A stretch of DNA of 46,743 nucleotides, from positions 1-46,743 of the forward strand of contig JAIPJX010000020.1 of assembly GCA_021733945.1 (NCBI GenBank), written 5' to 3'. The notes beneath the pieces are model-generated. The model saw only the letters and a list, made by a program, of their open reading frames with translations. It was not told the DNA's origin and made no database searches. The DNA is from Verrucomicrobiota bacterium. Lineage in GTDB: Bacteria; Verrucomicrobiota; Verrucomicrobiia; Limisphaerales; SIBE01. The stretch's first letter is position 1. Every line of letters begins with the position of its first letter. The position numbers and the translations under genes are program-made. This document shows positions 1 to 7,532 of the stretch, one piece after another.

Positions 1-71
1 TCGCTGAGCTGGGGTTGATCGGGAGGGTGGGTTGCAGTGGAAGCTCACCGGGACGGTTCGCGCTACCTTCC
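1..71. repeat. Degenerate, truncated copy of the palindromic dispersed repeat
   Basis: The first bases (TCGCTGAGC) match the inner left arm of the repeat at 84-169. Positions 42-71 (GCTCACCGGGACGG, then TTCGCGCTACCTTCC) match its right arm with a few changes. The middle is unrelated. It looks like a decayed copy lying in tandem with the better-preserved one and cut by the window edge. Confidence 0.55.
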
Positions 72-83
72 CCGGTCCCCCGG

Positions 84-200
84 GGGTAGGGCGAAGCGTC
101 CTCGCTGAGCCGCGCAACTCACTTTCGCTCAACCGCTTGTCGGCTCACCGGGACGGATTCGCCCCACCCTCCGAATAGCTTAAACGAATGGCCGTGGGGC
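84..200. repeat. Palindromic dispersed repeat, copy 1
   Basis: An 86-bp palindrome spans 84-169. The left arm starts GGGTAGGGCGAA and the right arm ends TTCGCCCCACCC. The inner arms CTGAGCCG and CGGCTCA also pair. Similarity to the copy at 25345-25460 continues on the right to about 200, including the outer sequence AACGAATGG. The element is non-coding and lies just upstream of the DUF1080 gene; apart from it I see nothing convincing in the leader 200-361. Confidence 0.8.
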
Positions 201-361
201 GAGTGGTAGCCGATTGGTTTCCCGTGAGAACGATCGCGTCCGTCCTGCTCCGATCCGTTCTGATGCCGGCCGGGTTTGAAATCCGATCCCCCTGGGATTT
301 TTTTCCTGGCCTGATGTTCGCTCTTGGCGTTTGGACCCGGGCTGGAGTAGAATGGGCCCAC

Positions 362-988
362 ATGAAACGCATTTTAATTACATTGTCGGCAATGGCTCTT
401 CTGGGTGGTTCTGCTTTGGCAGCGGATTCGGAAGAGGGTTTTGTCTCCATGATGGATGGCAAGACGTTCAAGGGATGGAAAAAGGCGAAGGAAAACGAGG
501 ATACCTGGAGCGTGAAGAACGGAGAGTTCGTGGCGTTCGGATCGCGTTGCCATCTCTTCTACGTGGGTGATGAAAAGCCCTTTAAGAATTTCCATTTCAA
601 GGCGGAGGTGATGACCAAACCCGGTTCCAACGGCGGGATCTACTTCCATACCAAATACCAGGAGCGGGATTGGCCGCGTCAGGGCTTCGAGAGCCAGGTG
701 AACTGCACCCATGGCGACTGGATCAAGACCGGAAGCCTTTATGGCATCGTGAATGTGGGGCACGCCTTCAGCAAGGACAACCAGTGGTGGACCCAGGAAA
801 TCATCGTCAAGGGAGACACGGTCACGGTGAAGGTGGATGGTGTCACCGTGCTGGAGTATCACGAGCCGGCCGGAGCGCAGCCGGGCGAGTTTACCCGCAA
901 GATCGATCAGGGAACGTTTGCGCTGCAGGCGCATGATCCCAAGAGCGAGATTCACTACCGAAACATTCGGGTGAAGCGCCTGGACTGA
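362..988 (+). CDS. Secreted DUF1080 (3-keto-disaccharide hydrolase-like) protein
   Basis: This is a 208-residue exported protein. A Sec signal peptide covers about residues 1-20 (MKRILITLSAMALLGG, then SALA-A). One DUF1080 domain follows, recognised from its opening (GFVSMMDGKTFKGWKK), the internal NGGIYFHTKY and GFESQVN stretches, and the closing IHYRNIRVKRL strand. The family has a concanavalin-like jelly-roll fold and is assigned to 3-keto-glycoside hydrolysis or carbohydrate binding; which sugar is used here cannot be read from sequence. I chose the ATG at 362 because it gives a clean signal peptide; the same frame is open upstream to 188 but that part lies in the repeat and its flank. 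The next gene downstream also encodes an exported sugar-type enzyme, so a shared role outside the cytoplasm is plausible. Confidence 0.88.
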   Translation: MKRILITLSAMALLGGSALAADSEEGFVSMMDGKTFKGWKKAKENEDTWSVKNGEFVAFGSRCHLFYVGDEKPFKNFHFKAEVMTKPGSNGGIYFHTKYQERDWPRQGFESQVNCTHGDWIKTGSLYGIVNVGHAFSKDNQWWTQEIIVKGDTVTVKVDGVTVLEYHEPAGAQPGEFTRKIDQGTFALQAHDPKSEIHYRNIRVKRLD

Positions 989-1003
989 GCCCCCCGAGCT
1001 TCG

Positions 1004-1034
1004 CCGCGGCAGGCTTCCGATCGACCTGCCGCGG
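1004..1034. terminator. Strong hairpin after the DUF1080 gene
   Basis: Perfect 10-bp arms CCGCGGCAGG (1004-1013) and CCTGCCGCGG (1025-1034) enclose an 11-nt loop, 16 bases after the stop codon. No T-run follows directly, so an intrinsic terminator is possible but not proven. Confidence 0.45.
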
Positions 1035-1094
1035 ATGCCCCGGTGCCATGGTTTGTATCGGTCTCATTTTTGACGCAGGAAAATCCGTCATCTT

Positions 1095-1958
1095 ATGAAA
1101 ATGATACGCATCCTGGCCTGGCTGACCGCCGCGTTGGTTCTCACGGGCACGCTGAACGCTGCGGAGCAAAAGCCCTATCCTTTCTTTCCGTTCTGCATCG
1201 ACTGGCACGATTCGAAGAAACGGTCCTTTGAGGAGCAGGCCGGCATGCTCACCGATCTCGGTTACGACGGTGTTGGACACATCTACCTGGAAAAGGTGGA
1301 AGAACGCCTGAAGACACTGGATGAAGCCGCCTTGAGGTTGTTTCAGATCACGATGGTGGTGGATGTCGGACCGGGCAGGGCACCCTACCCATCAGGCTTC
1401 AGGGAGGTGCTGGAGCTGGTCAAGGGACGTCAGGTGCAGTTTTGCCTGATCGTGAACGGGGTAAAATCTTCCGATCCGTCGGCTGATCCGCACGCCGTGG
1501 AGATCCTGCGGGAGATGTCCAATCTGGCGGAGGGTTCCGGAGCGCAGTTGTTGCTTTATCCGCATCAGGGTTCCTGGATCGAGCGACTTGAAGACTCCAT
1601 GCGTGTTGCGGATAAAGTGGACCGGGCGAACGTGGGCGTGATGTTTAATCTCTGTCATTGGCTGCGTGTGGATCAGAGCCGCGATCCCACATTGCTGCTC
1701 AAGGAGGCCATGCCGCGGCTCTGGGCCGTGTCGATTTGCGGTGCTGACACCTTCGACGAAAAGCCCGGTTGGGATCGCTACATTCAGCCGCTCGGCCAGG
1801 GCTCGTTCGACGTCGGCGGTTTACTCAAAATACTCAAGCAGGTTGGTTATCGAGGTCCAATCGGTCTGCAATGCTACGGCATTGGCGGTGACGCCCGCGA
1901 ACACCTGGCGGATTCAATGGCCGCCTGGCGCGTGCTGAGCGGGAATCTCACAGAATGA
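1095..1958 (+). CDS. Exported sugar phosphate isomerase/epimerase-like TIM-barrel protein
   Basis: The 287-residue product has a signal peptide (about residues 1-22, ending LNA-A) and then a xylose-isomerase-like TIM barrel. Strand motifs resemble the AP endonuclease 2/sugar isomerase superfamily: GYDGVGHIYLE near the start, LLLYPHQG in the middle, VGVMFNLCHWLR, and a C-terminal GYRGPIGLQCYG. The usual metal-site acidic residues are only partly evident, so catalysis is uncertain. Verrucomicrobia and planctomycetes encode many exported members of this family beside DUF1080 proteins, which fits the 106-bp spacing to the upstream gene. The substrate is unknown. Confidence 0.8.
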   Translation: MKMIRILAWLTAALVLTGTLNAAEQKPYPFFPFCIDWHDSKKRSFEEQAGMLTDLGYDGVGHIYLEKVEERLKTLDEAALRLFQITMVVDVGPGRAPYPSGFREVLELVKGRQVQFCLIVNGVKSSDPSADPHAVEILREMSNLAEGSGAQLLLYPHQGSWIERLEDSMRVADKVDRANVGVMFNLCHWLRVDQSRDPTLLLKEAMPRLWAVSICGADTFDEKPGWDRYIQPLGQGSFDVGGLLKILKQVGYRGPIGLQCYGIGGDAREHLADSMAAWRVLSGNLTE

Positions 1959-2087
1959 CCATGGGCGGGTCCGGACGGAACGGTTTGCCTTCACGGGTGG
2001 TGTCGTCCTGACATGGCAGAATCCAGCGCGGGAGTTCCGCGTTTTGAAAACGTTGGTGCCGCCGGAAAATCCGGTCCCCCGCGGATC

Positions 2088-2675
2088 TCAGTTCGAGGAA
2101 AGATCGTCGGGAGACTGCGCCAGAAGTTGGAAGAGGCCCCCTTTTTCCCTGAGGATCTCCCTCCACATATCGTCCGGTTCCTCTGCAAAAACCCTGTTCA
2201 AGTCGGCGGCGTGGCAGATCCACGCTTTTCGGAGCATTTCGTCCTCGAGTTGTCCCGCGCCCCACCCGGAGTATCCCGTGAAGACCCTGAGTTTGTTCGT
2301 GGGCAGGAGGGATTCACTGATTTCGATGAGCGTCTCGAGTGAATGCCCAAGACTGATGTTCGCCATTACATTGGCATCGGGCAAAAAGGAATCGGAGTGG
2401 AGGTAACTCAGGGCCGTGGGCTGGACCGGACCGCCGATCTGGACGAGAATGTCCGCCAGAGACTCAGGCAGATCTTCGATGAGCATTTCCCCGAGCCGGT
2501 TGTCCGTGGTGCGATTCAGGACCAGACCGAAGGCCCCGGCGGGATCGTGCTGGCAGATCAGCACAACCGAACGGTGGAAAAAAGAGCCGCTCAAAAGCCC
2601 GCTGTCGAGCAGCAGTTGCCCCTGCAAAGATTTAAACGGTTCTGGCGCACTCACAACGTTTGTAATCTGCAACAA
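2088..2675 (-). CDS. algH: YqgE/AlgH family protein (UPF0301)
   Basis: This is a 195-residue protein of the usual length for YqgE/AlgH. Family hallmarks are visible in order: the opening GQLLLDSGLLSGSFFHRSVV, then HDPAGAFGLVLNRTT, GGPVQP, the signature GYSGWGAGQLEDE, and WICHAADLNRVF near the end. Family members are cytoplasmic and loosely linked to regulation (alginate in Pseudomonas), but no biochemical role is firmly established. It stands alone on the minus strand, transcribed away from the small lipoprotein gene at 2712; the 36 bases between them must hold both promoters. The 130 bases between its end and 1958 hold nothing recognisable. Confidence 0.92.
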   Translation of the reverse strand: MLQITNVVSAPEPFKSLQGQLLLDSGLLSGSFFHRSVVLICQHDPAGAFGLVLNRTTDNRLGEMLIEDLPESLADILVQIGGPVQPTALSYLHSDSFLPDANVMANISLGHSLETLIEISESLLPTNKLRVFTGYSGWGAGQLEDEMLRKAWICHAADLNRVFAEEPDDMWREILREKGGLFQLLAQSPDDLSSN

Positions 2676-2711
2676 GCTTGCGTGTCTGACAATACCGATT
2701 AACTTGGGAAC

Positions 2712-2825
2712 ATGCTAAAAGCCTGTTTGGTTTTTTTGTTCGTTGCAACCCTTCTCACCGCCGGCTGCAAAAGCCACTCGGGAAGTCGGGAGTTTATACC
2801 GCGCAAAGGCTGGGTGCCCAATTAG
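2712..2825 (+). CDS. Very small lipoprotein, 37 residues
   Basis: An ATG at 2712 preceded by GGGA five bases upstream opens a 37-codon frame. The product starts with a hydrophobic segment (MLKACLVFLFVATLL), then a lipobox-like TAGC with Cys19, and a short polar tail ending GKGWVPN-like (KGWVPN). This is the layout of tiny outer-membrane lipoproteins similar in size to entericidins. Threonine at -3 of the lipobox is less usual than leucine. I know of no function. Bases 2826-3024 downstream contain a GC-rich stretch but no gene I can support. Confidence 0.6.
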   Translation: MLKACLVFLFVATLLTAGCKSHSGSREFIPRKGWVPN

Positions 2826-3024
2826 ACTTGGTTTCCCCCGGGGTTTAAGTCCCGGCTCCACACGTCGGATGGAAAAATGCCCCACGAATCCGGAAGCTCG
2901 CCGCGCGGAATTCAGAGCTGGTTGAGCCGCGTTTCGGGTCCGGTCCTTGACAGGATCGACCTGCACGTTGAAGGTCCATGGGTCTCGAATCCGAAGCGAG
3001 ACAAACCATGAACGATGCCGTCCC

Positions 3025-3771
3025 ATGAACTTTCGATCTGAGCAAAAGGCCGCCGATGCGGTCCCGGCGTCGATCGAACAATTCACCGAAACCCGGTGGA
3101 GCAGGGTCATGTTGGCGGGGCGGGGAGATTCCGATCTCTCGCAGCAGGCGCTGGCAGCCCTTTGCACCCGGTATTGGTTCCCGATTTACAGTTTTATTCG
3201 GCGCAAGGGTTCGAGCGCTCACGATGCCCAGGACCTGACTCAGCAATTCTTCGCCCGACTTCTGGAAACGAACGCCCTGGCGAATGCGGACAGGACCAAG
3301 GGACGATTTCGCAATTTTCTCCTGGGGGCCCTGATTCATTTTCTTTCCAACGAGAGCCGAAAAGAACGGACGCAGAAGCGCGGTGGAGGCCAAAGCCCGG
3401 TCACGATCGATTTGAGCACGGGCGAGGAGCGTTATTTGACCGAGCCCGATCCGAATCTGACCCCTGAAGAGTGCTATGATCGCATGTGGGCGGCGACGCT
3501 GCTGGAGACAGCTTTCCAACGATTGCAGACCGAATTCGAGGAAGCCGGTCAGCAGTGCCGCTTTGATTGCCTGAAAACTTTCCTGGGGAAACACCAAACC
3601 AAGAAGGACTACGAGGAGGCTGCGGAAAAGTTGAACATGACCCCGAAATCGGTGCAAGGCACCGTCTTCCGGTTGAGACAGCGCTACCGCCAACTGGTTC
3701 GGATGGAAGTTGCGGAAACGGTGGTCATGACCGAGGAGATCGAACTGGAGCTCGCTCAACTGTTTCATTAG
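3025..3771 (+). CDS. ECF-like RNA polymerase sigma factor
   Basis: The 248-residue product carries the sigma-70 region 2 pattern: TRYWFPIYSFIRRKG, then AHDAQDLTQQFFARLLE (helix for -10 recognition and core binding), followed by a long acidic linker and a C-terminal region 4-like helix-turn-helix (YEEAAEKLNMTPKSVQGTVF, RLRQRYR). It is longer than classical ECF factors and matches the verrucomicrobial/planctomycete type encoded next to Ser/Thr kinases. The ATG at 3025 was preferred; the frame is open from 2947 but the added residues are not family-like. The kinase gene begins 31 bases after its stop, so the two are almost surely one transcript, and the kinase may control this factor or its signal input. 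Confidence 0.88.
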   Translation: MNFRSEQKAADAVPASIEQFTETRWSRVMLAGRGDSDLSQQALAALCTRYWFPIYSFIRRKGSSAHDAQDLTQQFFARLLETNALANADRTKGRFRNFLLGALIHFLSNESRKERTQKRGGGQSPVTIDLSTGEERYLTEPDPNLTPEECYDRMWAATLLETAFQRLQTEFEEAGQQCRFDCLKTFLGKHQTKKDYEEAAEKLNMTPKSVQGTVFRLRQRYRQLVRMEVAETVVMTEEIELELAQLFH

Positions 3772-3802
3772 GTTTCAGCCGGATGATTCGCCTTGAATAA
3801 CC

Positions 3803-6800
3803 ATGCCGCAGTCCACGACATGTCCCCAGTGCGGCACCGAGTTGAAGGGGCGCGGGCTCGGTGGGCTGTGCCATCGCTGTGTCGGCAGGGGAGTGCTCGC
3901 GCCGGAGGACGGAACCGTGGAGACGATGAGCGAGGCGGACAGTGAAGCGAAGACTACGATCGTTCATAAAGAGCATGGAGGCACGCTTTCAGCGCCGCCG
4001 CGGAAGACAACTCCGGAGCTGGGGTCCGAACGTTACCGGTTGCTGAATCAGATTGGCGAAGGTGGGTTTGGCGAGGTTTACCTGGCGGAACAGGTCGAAC
4101 CCGTCAAACGCCGGGTGGTCATCAAGATCCTCAAGCCGGGCATGGACAGCAAACAGGTGGTGGCCCGCTTTGAAGCGGAGCGCCAGGCGCTGGCCCTGAT
4201 GGATCACCCTTACATCGCCAGGGTCAATGACGCCGGCATGACGGCAACCGGTCGGCCTTACTTCGTCATGGAGTGGATCCAGGGCATCAGGGTCACCCAT
4301 TTTTGCGAACAACACCGCCTGCCCACGAGAGCCCGGCTCGAGTTGTTCATCAACATCTGCCAGGCCGTCCAGCACGCGCATCAGAAAGGGATCATCCACC
4401 GCGACCTCAAGCCCTCCAATATCATGGTCGTGCTGCACGAAGGCGTGCCTGTGCCCAAGGTGATCGACTTCGGGATTGCCAAGGCCGTGGGGGGGATGGA
4501 CCTTACGGACAAGACCCTCTTCACCGGCCTGCAACAATTCCTGGGCACCCCGTCCTACATGAGCCCCGAACAGGCGGCGATGGGTGGAGTGGATATTGAC
4601 ACGCGCAGTGACATCTACAGCCTGGGCGTGCTGCTTTACGAATTGTTGACGGGACGAACCCCGTTTGATGCGAAGACCCTGCTGGATCGAGGCATCGAGG
4701 AATTGATTCTCACCCTCCGTGAGGTGGAGCCTCAGCGGCCCAGCACCCGTTTGAAAACCCTGGGTGCCGAAGAGCTCAACACTCTGGCCCGGCAGCATGG
4801 CACGGAGTCCGCCCAACTCAAGCATCTCGTCCGGGGGGATCTGGACTGGATCGTCATGATGTGCCTGGAGAAGGACCGGAACCGCCGGTACGAATCCGCC
4901 CATGGCCTGGCCATGGACATCCGGCGGCATCTGAGCTGCGAGCCGGTACTCGCCCGGCCGCCCAGCAAGCTCTATGAGTTTCAAAAGACGCTCCGACGTC
5001 ACAAGGTTGGCTTTGCCGCCACCGCGGGGATCATCGTCGCACTGGCGCTCGGCATCTCGTTGGCGGTCTGGCAGGCGGCTCGAGCAACGCAATCCGAACG
5101 AGAGCAACGAGCTTTGCGTCAAGAAGCTGAATTCAACGCCTATGCGGCCGACATGAATCTGGCTTCTCGGGCGTATGCCGCCGGCGACATTGCCCGCGTG
5201 TGTGAACTCCTGGACAAACACAGACCTGAATCCTCGGAGACCCAAGATCTGCGGGGGTTCGAATGGTACCACTGGTGGCAGTCCACCCACCTCGATATCG
5301 ATCGGGAGCCCCCGCGTGCGCCGCTGAACAGTCTGGCCATTTCACCCGACCGCCAACTTTATGCTCTTGGAAGCTACCCGGGGTGGGTCTCGGTCCGATC
5401 CACCCTCGACCACCGTGAGGTGACGCCAGCGATCGCCATTGGGGATGCCGGGAATGGTTCTCGTTGTGTTTTTTCTCCCGATGGAGGCTCCCTCCTCGTC
5501 TCGTCGGAGCGGCTGACGGTCTTCGATACCGCCACCTGGACTCGAAAAGACATAGCCGTTCCTGGAGGGGGGCGTCTTGATGCCCTGGCCTTCTCTCCCA
5601 TTCAGTCGCGGATGGCTTCCGGGGGGGAGGGGGGCGGCATCGTTTTCTGGAATACCAAAACCTGGGAACCGGTCGGACAGTCGCTGGAACCTGGTGGTTT
5701 CGTGCGTGGCCTCACTTTCACGGCTGATGGCGCGAAACTGATAGCCGCCATGGATGACTCCAGGATCGTCGTCTGGGACCTGGCGAGGCGCGTTGTCGAG
5801 CGGACCTTGATCGGGCACTACAAAAGCGTTCGGAGCGTGGTCCACTCACCCACGGCCAACCTGTTCGCGACCGGAAGCAGCGATCAAACCGTACGGCTGT
5901 GGAATGACGACTTCGAGCTCCTGGGCACCTATGACGCCGATGCCCCCGTGTCGTTTCTGGAGTTTTCTCCCGAGGGTCAACAATTGCTCACCGGGACTTC
6001 TGTTGACAACTCTCTGCTGGTTTGGAACGTCGGGAGGCAGCCTCCGTCCTTGAGGCTGCTTCATGTCGTCAAGGGACACTCCAGAGCGGTCACTGGAGCC
6101 GCCTTCTTGTCGGCGACCAACACCGTCATGTCCATCAGCGAAGACGGATCCAGACTGACTTGGAACCTGTCCCGTTGCGAACCGTCGGTCTGGCTGGGCC
6201 AGATCCCCATGAAGGCTTCCGACTTTGCCAATCCCAGTCGATTGTCCTATGCCCACGAACAGAATGGACTATGGGTCACGGACCCGGAGGGCAAACGGCA
6301 CTGGTCGAACCTCGACTCTCCAGGAGTTGGTGCTCCGCCCGATCCAGAGGAATTTCGCACTCTCGCCGTCACCGAGGACGGAGCCTTGCGTGCCGGAGCC
6401 ACGGACGACGGCCACCTGGGCATCTGGGACACGCGCCGTGGTGAGGTTGTTGCCCGGCATCCGGCGCTGGCGGCCGAGGCGCGATCTGTGGTGGTGTTCT
6501 CGGGCGGCCCGACGGTGGTTTGGGGAACCCAGAACATCTTTCAGATCTGGAACATCAAACAGAACACCACCCGCACCTTCGGTGCTGTGATGCATGGTCT
6601 GCCTGATGTTTCGCCGCGCGGCGACCGTATGGGGTCACACGAATGGAGGACCAGCATGGTTTGGGATATCACAGTCGATCCCCCCCGTCGCGTCTGGCAG
6701 ACAGAGGGTTGGGGACCAGAGTTTTGCACCGTCTTTTCTCCCGACGGTGATTTGGTGGCTGCCGCCAACTATAACAACACCGTGCGGCTGCTTGACGCAG

Positions 6801-7090
6801 AAACCGGCACCCTGGTCGGGACTTTGAAAGGCCATACCGCCGCGGTGCGTTCAGTGGATTTTTCACACGATGGACGGAGGATTGTGTCGGGTGGAGAAGA
6901 CGGGACGGTGCGCATCTGGGACACACGGCGCGGCCAATTGCTCAGCAGCTTTGTGGGCCGCGACGGGACGATCAGTTCGGTCGCCTTTGCACCCGACGAC
7001 AACTCGGTTGCTTCGCTCGCCGACAACGGGGTTCTCAGACTTTGGACCGCGGCGAGCCGTCAGGAGGCAGATCAACGCGTTGACCGTTGA
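3803..7090 (+). CDS. Membrane Ser/Thr protein kinase with N-terminal zinc ribbon and C-terminal WD40 repeats
   Basis: A 1095-residue multidomain signalling protein. Residues 7-26 form a zinc ribbon (C7, C10, C23, C26). The kinase domain spans about 78-390: glycine loop IGEGGFGEVY, ATP-site K108, catalytic HRDLKPSN (D201), metal-binding DFG (D222) and the P+1 loop GTPSYMSPEQA. A single membrane segment lies at about 401-422 (AATAGIIVALALGISLAVW), followed by a short coiled-coil-like stretch and then WD40 repeats from about 500 to the end, with typical GxxDGTVRIWD and GSSDQTVRLWN motifs. Kinase and zinc ribbon should be cytoplasmic; the side of the propeller follows from the single membrane pass and would be periplasmic. 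It lies directly after the sigma factor gene. All catalytic residues are present, so the kinase should be active. Confidence 0.93.
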   Translation: MPQSTTCPQCGTELKGRGLGGLCHRCVGRGVLAPEDGTVETMSEADSEAKTTIVHKEHGGTLSAPPRKTTPELGSERYRLLNQIGEGGFGEVYLAEQVEPVKRRVVIKILKPGMDSKQVVARFEAERQALALMDHPYIARVNDAGMTATGRPYFVMEWIQGIRVTHFCEQHRLPTRARLELFINICQAVQHAHQKGIIHRDLKPSNIMVVLHEGVPVPKVIDFGIAKAVGGMDLTDKTLFTGLQQFLGTPSYMSPEQAAMGGVDIDTRSDIYSLGVLLYELLTGRTPFDAKTLLDRGIEELILTLREVEPQRPSTRLKTLGAEELNTLARQHGTESAQLKHLVRGDLDWIVMMCLEKDRNRRYESAHGLAMDIRRHLSCEPVLARPPSKLYEFQKTLRRHKVGFAATAGIIVALALGISLAVWQAARATQSEREQRALRQEAEFNAYAADMNLASRAYAAGDIARVCELLDKHRPESSETQDLRGFEWYHWWQSTHLDIDREPPRAPLNSLAISPDRQLYALGSYPGWVSVRSTLDHREVTPAIAIGDAGNGSRCVFSPDGGSLLVSSERLTVFDTATWTRKDIAVPGGGRLDALAFSPIQSRMASGGEGGGIVFWNTKTWEPVGQSLEPGGFVRGLTFTADGAKLIAAMDDSRIVVWDLARRVVERTLIGHYKSVRSVVHSPTANLFATGSSDQTVRLWNDDFELLGTYDADAPVSFLEFSPEGQQLLTGTSVDNSLLVWNVGRQPPSLRLLHVVKGHSRAVTGAAFLSATNTVMSISEDGSRLTWNLSRCEPSVWLGQIPMKASDFANPSRLSYAHEQNGLWVTDPEGKRHWSNLDSPGVGAPPDPEEFRTLAVTEDGALRAGATDDGHLGIWDTRRGEVVARHPALAAEARSVVVFSGGPTVVWGTQNIFQIWNIKQNTTRTFGAVMHGLPDVSPRGDRMGSHEWRTSMVWDITVDPPRRVWQTEGWGPEFCTVFSPDGDLVAAANYNNTVRLLDAETGTLVGTLKGHTAAVRSVDFSHDGRRIVSGGEDGTVRIWDTRRGQLLSSFVGRDGTISSVAFAPDDNSVASLADNGVLRLWTAASRQEADQRVDR

Positions 7091-7123
7091 AACTGCCGGA
7101 CCAGCCCTCACGGAGAACGGCGT

Positions 7124-7303
7124 TCATGGGGGCTGTGAGGATGGTGATGGCGGATCGGTTTCCTCCGGGTCTTCGTCTGGGTCGATTACTCTCTCGGGAC
7201 CACGCCCCAGCGCGATTTCCACGACACAATCCGGGCACAAACCACCCAGCGAGTTCGCCGGATATGAACGGCCGCACCGCGAACATTTCAAGAGCTCAAT
7301 CAT
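7124..7303 (-). CDS. Small stand-alone zinc-ribbon protein, 59 residues
   Basis: A minus-strand ATG at 7303 opens a 59-codon frame. The product starts MIELLKCSRCGRSYPANS, then LGGLCPDCV, giving four cysteines at 7, 10, 23 and 26. These are the very same positions and spacing as the zinc ribbon of the kinase encoded convergently next door, and both share the LGGLC core. The tail is acidic and proline-rich (DPDEDPEETDPPSPS). No enzymatic domain is present. It may be an independent zinc-ribbon adaptor or a decoy for the kinase. A Shine-Dalgarno sequence is not obvious. The conserved cysteine pattern and uninterrupted frame are the main support; it is too short to be certain. Confidence 0.55.
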   Translation of the reverse strand: MIELLKCSRCGRSYPANSLGGLCPDCVVEIALGRGPERVIDPDEDPEETDPPSPSSQPP

Positions 7304-7415
7304 GATTCATGTCTTTGCTTTGCTGTTCGCCATCGTCCGGATGCGGGAACGTTATTCTGCAACTGCAATGAAGCCACCCGTGAAAGGACTCCTTGCAGGC
7401 CCTCATTTTACGCAT

Positions 7416-7476
7416 AAGTCCCGGCGGGCACACGGAGTTTGCCGCCGGGACTTGCCGTCCCCGCACACACGGGGAC
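7416..7476. terminator. Two tandem hairpins downstream of the beta-sandwich gene
   Basis: The first hairpin has perfect 12-bp arms, AAGTCCCGGCGG (7416-7427) and CCGCCGGGACTT (7442-7453). The second has GTCCCC (7457-7462) and GGGGAC (7471-7476). They lie 57-117 bases past the stop codon of the minus-strand gene at 7533. No T-run follows, so they could be a terminator, an RNA-stabilising structure or a REP-like repeat. The rest of 7304-7532 shows nothing else. Confidence 0.45.
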
Positions 7477-7532
7477 TTGATGATTGGGATCCATGCCGTC
7501 GGGCGCTCAAAGGCCGCCGGCGTGGTCGGGGT

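Noticed and set aside
188-361. N-terminal extension of the DUF1080 protein
   Set aside because: The frame is open but starts inside the dispersed repeat's right flank, and the ATG at 362 gives a perfect signal peptide.
2845-3768. 307-codon minus-strand open frame
   Set aside because: It is antisense to the sigma factor, which has unmistakable region 2 and region 4 motifs.
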